64,000 nt of DNA from Cymodocea nodosa (taxonomy: Eukaryota > Streptophyta > Magnoliopsida > Alismatales > Cymodoceaceae): NCBI GenBank assembly GCA_036874045.1, contig CM072336.1, forward strand, positions 12,953,001-13,017,000, written 5' to 3'. The notes beneath the pieces were generated by a model that worked only from the letters and a program-made list of their open reading frames with translations, was not told the DNA's origin and made no database searches. The translations under genes were made by a program, and so were the position numbers. Positions 55,570 to 64,000 of this stretch are shown here, piece after piece. Every line of letters starts with the position of its first letter. The first letter of the stretch is position 1.

Positions 55570-57356
55570 GATGTGATTTTGTGTGTTTAATGTTGTGTAT
55601 TCTGCATTTATTTTTAGAAAGAGAGAAAAAAAAGAATTTTGAAGTTTTCATATTCATTTAAAAAAAAAAAAAAAAACAAACGAAACAAAATATCAATCCA
55701 GTTTGTTGGTATCTATTTTGGGAAACCAACTGGCTTGCTTGTGAGCCACCAAAGGCATAGGATCCTGGGTTTCACACAAGACACTGATTTTTTAATATCT
55801 GTTAAATGTTATTTTGTTTTATATTCTGTGTTTATTTGGGAATGAAAAGTTTTTCAGAATTAAAAATCAGAATATGCAGAAAGAGATACAAATGGAACAA
55901 GGTATGTAACCAATTACTTATCCTGAATTTTAAATCAAACAAAACTTTATTCATGCCTGCTACAATTACTGTACTTATTGTCAAATCTTTTACATTGAGG
56001 ACAATGCAAAATGTAGGTATGGGGGGGAGGTAATTAAAGTAACAGCCATGTAAGTTTGTTAATTAAAGGAATTAAAATGGTATTGCAAAGTTTTGAGGAA
56101 ATTGAAAATTTTTATGAACTTGCTGTAACTATCTGATAATTGAGACTGTAAAATTTTTATAAACTGCTTGAATGTTATATTTAGAAGGCTATAGAAGATG
56201 CTATAGAATTTATTATTTATGTAAATCTATATATGGTATCTTATGATTTTCTTGAATTTCATGAGTTTAACAGTTTCACGATTTTAAAATGAAATCAAAA
56301 TATTTAATGCTTAATCAGAAAATTATCTGAAGTCCTGAAGGAGCTGAGATGTGAATTCTAGGTTAAATGAAACACATATGATGAAAGATACATTTACTTT
56401 GACTGATTGAACTTGTAGAATGATTTATGTGTAGATCTTATTAAACTACAGATAAAGTATGAGCTTATTGTTATGGATTCATATTTTTAGTAAATGATAG
56501 AAGTAGGATTATATGAGATTGGTGTTTTACTACATCTGTATTAATGAAATACGTGCATATACAGTATGTGATTAATGCTTTGTTTTGTGCGTGCATTTAT
56601 TTTTAAAAAAAAAAGAAAAAAAAAAAACTTTGAGAGTTTATTGACTTGTTTGATCACAAGCCTTTTCTACTTGAGCAGATAGGTATGTAAGGATTGTTGA
56701 CCCGAAAAACGACTCTGAAAATCTAGCAACCTAAGATCCTGATCAGATCTGGGATTGTTGACTGAAAGCTCGTTACATGGGTACACTAGAAATCTCTTGT
56801 ATGATTCAAGCTTGTCACATTAACTTTTAAAGTACACAAAAAAAAGAAAAAAAGAAAAAGAAGAAAAAAACATATACTATTCTGAAAAGATACAAGTGTT
56901 TTGTGAAATACAGATATCTTATGAATCAAGTATATTTTCTGTTATCTAGAATTGCTGAAATATGAATCTGGAATTGACTTTTGAAGTTGTTTAATGGAAA
57001 TACAATTATTTATTCTACTTGTCTTAATCAGATTGAATTGGATTGTACTTTGATTCGTATGTTGTTGAAATTTCTTCTAGAAAAAACTTATTGGAAAATT
57101 CAGGATTACAGATGATGAAAAGAAGAACAAACGATAATATAATTAACACCTATATGAAGATGATATACTTTGTATGTAATTTACATATATTCTAAATATC
57201 TTTGCAGGTTGATTACTGAAACATACAGAATATATGTTTATGCTGAACAGAAGAAAAAAAACAAAAGGGGAAGAATTAATTCGAGCACTTTTTGAAAGAC
57301 CAATTTATTAGATCTTAGTTTGCTAAGGGACTAGCAAAATTTAGGTATGGGGGAAG
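55570..57356 (+). other. 3' UTR of copy E with internal and terminal polypurine tracts
   Basis: No gene. Conserved block 55703-55786; internal tract AATGTAGGTATGGGGGGGAGG at about 56010-56030; terminal tract ATTTAGGTATGGGGGAAG at about 57339-57356. The shared TAGGTATGGGGG shows the two tracts are copies of one another. Confidence 0.75.
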
Positions 57357-59217
57357 TGTTTAGAATGAAAAAGTGCATATTATTAACTGTTAAATGATGG
57401 TTAATTGCATAATATTTAGCTTATCATATGAGAATTAAGCCATTATGTTATAATTGCACTGTTATATGCTTTAATTGAAGAATCTACTTAATTTTGGGGA
57501 ATTAATGTTAATTTAGTACATTTATGAACTGTCGTTAAGTTGCAGGCTGTGAAATTCTTAAGTATCCGAATATGTATCGGATAGTTATGTTTAAATTGCC
57601 GAACAATTATGTTTAGAGAGAATATTTTATTTCCAGATGTACACGTGTCGAGATCTGATAGATTTACTTAAGTTATAACTCGTTAAGTTAGCATAACTGT
57701 ACGCGTTGAGTTGCTATATTGAACATTAAGGCAACACGTTAGGTTAGCGTTATAAACTTAAGTTGTTATTTTTTTGCACATGTTTTATAGTTAAATCAAT
57801 GAAGAAAGTTCGTTGAGTTATCTGTAACTCTACAGACTATATATTTTCTAAAATGCCACTATAGCGGTTGTAGGAATAGACATTTGGAAGGAAAAACCAC
57901 GTTTGCACGTATCACGTAGGAATTCAATCGCGTAGGGAGAAAGAAATCATCGTCGTTGATCTGAAGGAAGGAAATCCAATCGACCATTCAAGCAGAAGCA
58001 GTTACTACGGAAGAAATATAAAAGAAAAGAAGAAAAAAAGAAGAAGGGTGTGTGATCGATGGACGACCAGTGTATACAGAGGAGGAGCATCGAGCTTTCT
58101 GCAGATAGTATCGGCGATTCTCCGAAGTATCATACCAACCATCGTATCACCACCTTAATCACCAATCATCGGAGGTCTGTGAGGATACTTGCCTGATGTC
58201 GGGTCGATTCCGAGCCAAACACAGTGCCTGACAACCACTGTGAGGAGTGATCGCGTCGCGGGAAGGGAAAACATTTTCACCAAGCACCGACTCATATTTC
58301 AGGAGATAGTAAAGCTTTTAGCCTTGGCTTCGGGTTGATGCCTGTATGCTGAAGAGGAGATCATCTTGCAATTCTGGACTCGCGATTCTATAGGGAGAGG
58401 AGACAGAATTGTAAGTGGTTTAATTTTCAGTGGTGTAATCGCGTTGCAAGTAGTGTCAGAAGTATTTACTGTCAAGTGAGATTACTTTACATTTCACCTT
58501 TGGCCCATTTCATCAAAAACAAAAATACCAAAAACAATTTATCTTTGTTTGTATGTTGTATTTGAGTGTTGTATTGTTTGTGTTGTATCGTGATTAATGT
58601 TATGTGTATCAGTTTTATGATTGTTTTATGTTAGTTTTAATTTTACAGTTTACTGAAATTGGTTCGTACAAAAAAACTTAAAGATTTTAATGGTGACTGT
58701 TTGAATCATCTGAATGTTAGTATTGCTTAATGATAAATCCAATGTTAACTAGCATTAAAAAGCTTAATCGATGTTATTTACAATTTGTGGAATCACCCAA
58801 TGGTTTGCCGAATTCCTGTGTAAATAGCAGTATTATAAAGAAGAGACAGGCTCATGGAGTTAACTTAAGTCCACGAGGATAGTCCGTTGAGTTAGCCATA
58901 ACTCAACGAACTTAGTCCGTTGAGTTAACTGTAACTCAATGGAGTGCTTATTGAATATAAATTTGAATTGTTCACAATCAATCATTTCTTAAATTTGTCA
59001 GCAATTCCCTGTGAGATCGACCTGTACTTGCACACTGATACAATAGACACTGTGCACTTGTAGTTAAAGTACAAATTGGAATTAATATCTAAATTGTATT
59101 AAAGGTTGTTTGTTTACTTCTAAAAGAAAGAATACGCATAAAGATAAATTAACTAAGTAAAAAAATAGAAGTAACAAATCCATGTTTTTCTAGTGTAGTG
59201 CTGGGAAAACCCAAACA
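57357..59217 (+). repeat. Athila copy E 3' LTR (1861 bp)
   Basis: Same length as 49842-51702. By eye about 12 differences in the first 560 bases and a similar rate further on. Ends CCCAAACA, after which copia 3 integrase resumes. Confidence 0.9.
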
Positions 59218-60470
59218 AGCACCATGTCAAAATGGTGTTGTTGAGAGAAAGAATAGATCACTTCAAGAAATGGCCAGAACTATGTTGAATGAACATAACT
59301 TACCTCAAAATCTTTGGGTTGAAGCAGTAAATACAGCTTGTTATGTTATTAACAGAAGTCATTTATGACCTCATGTTAATAAAACTCCTTTTGAAATTAT
59401 GTTTAATAGGGTTCCAAAAATTTCCTATATGAAACCATTTGGCTGCAAGTGTTTTGTTCTTAATACTAAGGATAAAAGGGATAAATTTCAAGCCAAATTA
59501 GATGAAGGAATTTTTGTAGGTTACTCTACTAGAAGTAAAGCCTATAGAGTATATAACAAGACTTCTAGGACTATTGAAGAAACCCTCCATGTAAGCTTCA
59601 ATGAAAATTCTTTTAGAGAATCTCAATCTAATGTTGATAATGATGATTTGATCAATCTTCCAAAAGAGTTAGAGATCAATAAAGAGATTGATGATTTATT
59701 TGAGAAAATAAAAAATATGAACTTAAATGATCAAACTAATGATGAAAGTGATGTACCTTCAGATGTTGATGAGAATATTGAGGAAAATGAGAGAAATTGA
59801 CGTTATTCTTCATCACATCCCATTACTCAAGTCATTGGTAATATTAATGAGGGAGTTAAAACTAGAGCTTCAGTAAATTTAATTAGTATGTGTATGTTTG
59901 TTTCTATGGTGGAACCAAGGAATATACAAGAAGCATTATCTGATGAAAATTGGATAGTGGCAATGCAAGAAGAACTAAATCAATTCATTAGACATGATGT
60001 ATGGGAATTAGTATCTCCTCCAGAAAATCAGTCCATAATAGGTACAAAGTAGATCTTTAGAAACAAAACTAGTGAAACTGGTCAAGTTATAAGGAATAAA
60101 GTTAGATTAGTTGCACAAGGGTATACATAGAAAGAAGGATTAGATTATGATGAAACATTTGCTCCTATGGCTAGGTTAGAAAGTATTAGAATATTATTGG
60201 CCTATGCTTGTTATATGGATTTTAAATTATATCAAGTGGATGTAAAGAGTGCATTTCTAAATGGTTTAATTAATGAAGAAGTCTATGTAAAACAACCACC
60301 TGGATTTGAAGATATTAAAAATCATGACTTTGTGTATAAATTGAAGAAAGCCTTATACGGTTTGAAGCAAGCACCTAGATCATGGTATTAAAGATTGTTT
60401 ACTTTTTTAATAGAAAAAGACTATATCATGGGAAAAGTGGATGATACTCTATTTATCGAAAATAGATTAA
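59218..60470 (+). pseudogene. copia 3 integrase tail and reverse transcriptase, first part
   Basis: Integrase: QNGVVERKNRSLQEMARTM, LPQNLWVEAVNTACYVINRS, FGCKCFVLNTKDKRDKF, EGIFVGYSTRSKAYRVYN. RT (RVT_2): NWIVAMQEELNQFIRHDVWE, NKVRLVAQGYT, DYDETFAPMARLESIRILLA, YQVDVKSAFLNGLINEEVYV, QPPGFED, KALYGLKQAPRSWY. The catalytic YVDD region and RNase H are not present. Broken. Confidence 0.9.
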
Positions 60471-60960
60471 TATAATTTAGAATACAAATCTTAGTTAATA
60501 TGAATTAATGTCCTCTTAAAATCTTGATGAAATAATTTAAAAAGACAAATAAACTATTTTAGATTCAAAGGACAAAATGTTCAAATAGTTTACGATGTTC
60601 TCAAGATAATGTTAAGTTTAACTTGTATGTTGTTTTCGGAACGTTTCAGTTGGAAGCATCCGAAAATTGTTTTAAGTGTACTAACTAGACGTTATGTTAG
60701 ATAAGGTAACGTGTAAAACTGCCTCTTGACAGCGTTTTACTCGTTAGGTTAGTTAACTCAATGAGTTATACTTGAATATTTCGGGTACCTTGATTGAATA
60801 AACTTTATTCAATATTTATTTAATTTCTAAACCGGACTTCTCTTCACATTGAGTTGCACGCCTAAAAACCCTATTTAAACACTTATTACATGGGCACTTA
60901 GGTTATTTGTAAACTTTGTTAAGAAAATCTTTCTTGCTTGTTGCTGTTACAACCTACGAC
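60471..60960 (+). promoter_or_regulatory. Spacer and putative internal promoter of ORF Z
   Basis: No gene. Includes ACTCGTTAGGTTAG and AACTCAATGAGTT motifs (60736-60765) like those of the LTRs, and CCCTATTTAAAC (TATA-like, about 60869) about 90 bases before the ORF Z ATG at 60962. The TATTTAAA-plus-90 spacing matches the ORF X leader of Athila copy A. Confidence 0.4.
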
Positions 60961-62482
60961 GATGGTCTCCAAGTTCTACAAAGGTCGTGGCAAAGGAAAA
61001 GGCAAAAGCAGAAGAGATGCAAAAGGAAAAGAAATAGAGAATGATGAAGTTCCACGTACTTGGTTCAAGAAAATATTTTGAGTATATTAGAATTGACAAA
61101 TCAGAGCATCAGGCACCTAACATTAAACAAGTTATTACAGATATAATTGACAATGTTGAGGCAGTAACTAGTTCAAAGGCTGACTTGTCTCGAGTAGCAG
61201 ATATTGAAATTGTTAAGACTCCAGAAGAGCTAAAATTTAACCAACCTTCTACGGAATCTATAGAAGCAGAGTTTGAGAATTCACAGCATGAATCAATGGA
61301 ATTATTTGTTGAACAAAATGAACAATTACATATAGATACAACGGTTGCAAAATTTGTGGAGAAATTGAACTCTGAACATTCTATAGAGACTGAACAGATG
61401 AATGTTGAGCATATTGACAATGTTCCTAACATTGTTGAAGCTGAAGAATCAAGCTTACCTGAGCAGCTTCAAGATAATATTTTGGAAGAGGAACAACATG
61501 ACATTCATTTTGAAGAAGAGGTTCCTGAAGATGAATTAAACTCTGAATCACGACTTTAGGTATCACCTTCTTTGTGTACAATATTAAAAATTCAAGGTAA
61601 TGCAATTCATTTTAGATCTGAAGAAGCATTGCAGAAATATAATAATCTAATTACATGTCAGATTCTGCATGCTCATTCAATAAAATTCAGAAATTTGATG
61701 GAAATAAGAGATCTGTTTGAGTTTCAAGGCCTCATTAAATTCTTGCCAGTAGGAATGAAATGGAAGCAATACATAGAGCTTATTGTAGCTTTTTATAGCA
61801 ATCTGGTCAAGAATGGAAATTTTCTGAAAACTTAAATAAATGAATAGGAGTTTATATTGTCTCCTGAGTTAATTTTTGAAGTTTTAGGATTAAAGAATGA
61901 AGGTGTTGTTGTTACCAACAGATTTGACATTATAAGACAACTGGAATGGAACATTCAGTCTTTATCAAAAATTCCAGATGTATATTCTGAAATGAGATTA
62001 ATGGAAAATCTGAATGCAGAGGCAAGAATTATTGCAAAGATATTGCATGCAAATTTATTTTAGAGAGTTGGACACAATTTGGAAGTTAGCAGAAGTTGTT
62101 TATATGCAACTTATGGCCTGCTGAATAGAATTCAAATAAATTGGTTTGATGTTTTTATGTCTCAACTACAGCATATGAGTTCAAAGTTATTTTATGGTGA
62201 TGTTGTATGTAGAATCCTTGCAAGCCAATTGACTTTATCCGACTGGCCCTCTGAAACTAAAGGCCTGAGAGCATTTAGTGTCAAAGATTTGTAAAAATTC
62301 CAGGCCATGCATAAACCTCAACGACAACAACAACAACAACAAAGTTATTTAGTTCAAGCAGAACAGCAAACCCAGCTACCTCCTGACTTAGATGTAGTGT
62401 TTAACGACATCAAAAATGATATTAAGCATCTAGGAGATAAAATATGTAATGCTATAAGTGATATACTTAGGAGGGGTCGATA
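60961..62482 (+). pseudogene. ORF Z, copia accessory gene after pol (plus-strand copy)
   Basis: Starts MVSKFYKGRGKGKGKSRRDA, a strongly basic N-terminus (possible nuclear or RNA-binding tail). An acidic region follows (61109-61556; NSEHSIETEQMNVEHIDNV, DIHFEEEVPEDEL). Next is the conserved domain: KYNNLITCQILHA, EIRDLFEFQGLIKFLP, VLGLKNEGVV, AEARIIAKILHANLF, RVGHNLE, YATYGLLNRIQINWFDVF, KLFYGDVVCR. The tail has a CAA-coded Gln run (about 62322-62343) and a short helical end. Position after pol is that of the envelope-like ORF in Sireviruses, but no signal peptide or membrane segment is seen. Homologous to Athila ORF X. Broken. Confidence 0.75.
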
Positions 62483-62960
62483 ACTGTTTTTGTTTGTTTC
62501 TGAATACAAAATGTAATGTTTGTATTACTTGTTTGATTCATTGAACAATACATTTTTCTGTAAATGTGTTCAATTATTATTCTTGTTTACATAAAGAGTT
62601 GTTGTAATTATATCTCTTATATATATATATATATATATATATATTCTCTGTAATTATCTTTTTGATTAATGACAAAAAGGGGGAGAAATATTATAAAAAG
62701 ATGATTATGATCTTAATTGCATGTATATATTATAAAAGGAGATGCTATTTAAATGGTTATTGTAATCTAGCAGATGATAATTGGAAAACTGATACTTATA
62801 TAATTATTGACATCTAAGAGTTTTAGTTCTGAGAGGTAAAATTTACATAAACAATAGAAATAAGCTTAAGTGAACTTAAGTCAACAAAGGTGCTTTATTG
62901 AGTTAAACATATTTCATAATTGATTTAATATGGTTTTGTCATCATCGAAAAGGGGGAGAT
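62483..62960 (+). other. copia 3 3' UTR with AT microsatellite and two polypurine tracts
   Basis: An AT run lies at about 62619-62644. The first tract GACAAAAAGGGGGAGAAAT is at about 62674-62692 and the second, GAAAAGGGGGAGAT, abuts the LTR at 62947-62960. The spacing of about 270 bases resembles the minus-strand copia. Multiple polypurine tracts fit Sireviruses. No gene. Confidence 0.75.
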
Positions 62961-64000
62961 TGTTGAGTACTTTTGTTTTGATGATGTGTGCTGAATGAAA
63001 ATAATCATATTTGCCCAATTACTATTGCTTGTGAAAAGAAATTAAAATCATCAATTAATACAGAAAAAGCTTACTGATATAAATACTTGTCTATTTTGGA
63101 TCTGAAGTTAATAACTAGTTGTTTCATTGCATTAATTTCTCATTTAGCTAAACGTTAAGTTAACATGTGTTTTTATTGAAAAGTATGATATGTTTTAAAG
63201 TTATATCTTCTATATCATGAATAGTGCACATTTAGACAACTCGTTAAGTTAGAGTTTTGTTTGTATAGAGGTCACGTGAGAACTCATTAAGTTAGAGGCT
63301 TAAAGTTTAAAATAGGTCACGTGATAACTCTTTAAGTTAGTGAGTAAAAGAAGAGACAAACTCGTTAAGTTAGTGTTATACACGTGGTGAAATTATAAGT
63401 TACGAATGTTGTATTGTATCACGTGAGGTGCACATGTTTAACTCGTTAAGTTAACATAACTAAACGCGTTGAGTTGCTATATTGAACACTAAGGCAATGC
63501 GTTAGGTTAGCGTTATAAACTTAAGTTGTTATTTTTGCACGTGGTAAAATTCTTATTATAAAAACATTTGTTTATTACTGAATCGGTGAGTTAAAGTTTT
63601 TTCGGAGACTTACAGTCATAACTATCTGAAAGGTAACTTAAGTCATGTTTTCAGGTCTTGAGACGTGTCTCACTGGTTTTATAATATAAAGAGTTTTTTG
63701 GTGACTTACATCCGTAACTATCCGAAACTTAAACTGTTTTCGGTGAGTTATCGTTTAACCTTTCGAAAGAAAGGTTAAGCTGGTTCGTTGAGTTAGTATA
63801 ACACCACAGACTTAGTTCGTTGAGTTAGCTATAGTACTTGTCACGTGAAATGGCACATGGTGAACTCGTTAAGTTGGAAAGGTTAAGTTATATATATATA
63901 CTTGTGTTACTCGTTTAGTTAACATTAAAGTAACGACTTCTTATTACACTGATGAAAAATTTTTGGACGAGAAAGTTTATTTTGTAGGAAATTTTTCAGA
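62961..64000 (+). repeat. copia 3 3' LTR, cut by window edge
   Basis: Begins TGTTGAGTACTTTTG and matches 45378-46417 with about 3% difference by hand count. It includes the block shared with Athila copy E LTRs (about 63440-63545). Confidence 0.9.

Larger units (their letters stand above)
49842..59217 (+). mobile_element. Athila copy E: young, compact, capsid plus F-box, no pol
   Basis: Two LTRs of exactly 1861 bp (49842-51702 and 57357-59217), primer site, capsid gene, F-box gene, 3' UTR and polypurine tract. Protease, RT, integrase and ORF X are not seen. Inserted in the copia 3 integrase gene; flanking 5 bases ATCAC and AGCAC are an imperfect target duplication. By eye the LTRs differ by about 2-2.5%, suggesting insertion around one million years ago at common plant rates. 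Structurally complete as a non-autonomous element, but its coding regions carry a few lesions. Confidence 0.9.
45378..64000 (+). mobile_element. Sirevirus-like Ty1/copia element (copia 3), split by a nested Athila, runs past the window
   Basis: 5' LTR 45378-47133, primer site 47136, Gag 47334-48965, protease and integrase 48990-49841, nested Athila copy E (49842-59217), integrase tail and RT 59218-60470, ORF Z 60961-62482, two polypurine tracts, 3' LTR 62961 onward. The LTRs differ by about 3% in my hand comparison of the overlapping 1040 bases (roughly 28-32 changes), a little more than the LTR pair of the nested Athila, as the nesting requires. RNase H is not seen. Broken, with a moderate number of lesions. 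Confidence 0.9.

Noticed and set aside
60961-62482. ORF Z (and ORF X) as a retroviral-type envelope
   Set aside because: The position fits the envelope-like ORF of Sireviruses and Athila, but I see no signal peptide, membrane segment, furin-like site or fusion peptide. The visible features are a basic tail, an acidic region, a compact domain and a Gln run.

Overview
The window is AT-rich nuclear DNA from a flowering plant (probably a eudicot; species not identifiable by eye). It is built almost entirely of nested LTR retrotransposons of two plant lineages. The first is an Athila-type Ty3/gypsy family: primer-binding site matching tRNA-Asp, LTRs TGTTT...AAACA, Athila-like protease, RT and integrase, and an Athila-type capsid. 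The second is Sirevirus-like Ty1/copia: tRNA-Met-type primer site, Gag with a long coiled coil, an extra ORF after pol, and doubled polypurine tracts. I see no intact ordinary host gene, tRNA, rRNA or CRISPR array. All elements are treated as fossils; every coding region has decayed to some degree. || Layout: 1-2657 is a minus-strand Athila piece, interrupted by an Athila copy at 2658-14328 (copy A). The LTR at 12119-14328 is followed by a second primer site and leader (14329-14796), so it may also be the 5' LTR of a larger plus-strand Athila (copy C). Pieces of C lie at 24356-27393 and 31848-41615. Between them are a minus-strand Athila LTR (14797-16435), a plus-strand copia (16436-19714), small Athila scraps (19970-20458), a minus-strand copia (20459-24355) and a minus-strand Athila (27394-31847). 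From 41718 come a second copia family (41718-45124), a scrap of a third copia LTR (45125-45377), and a large copia (45378 to beyond 64000). That last copia is split by a young, compact Athila (49842-59217, copy E) with two 1861-bp LTRs. || The Athila family is unusual. In every readable copy the capsid part of gag lies 3' of integrase, while a gag-type zinc knuckle sits alone just after the primer site. Downstream of integrase, all in the sense orientation, are an accessory gene (ORF X), the capsid gene, and an F-box protein of about 379 residues with an F-box-associated-like C-terminal part. ORF X is clearly related to the accessory gene (ORF Z) that sits after pol in the copia element, so two unrelated LTR superfamilies share an accessory gene. 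Downstream ORFs have promoter-like or splice-like signals and a recurring dyad (AACTCAACG-n9-CGTTGAGTT). LTRs of the two superfamilies also share a near-identical block of about 100 bp. The young copy E keeps capsid and F-box but no pol, which suggests a non-autonomous, capsid-bearing form moved by related elements. || Inference: the family behaves like a modular element with separate transcription units for capsid, accessory and F-box proteins. The F-box protein could act on host proteins, for example silencing factors, but the sequence does not prove this.
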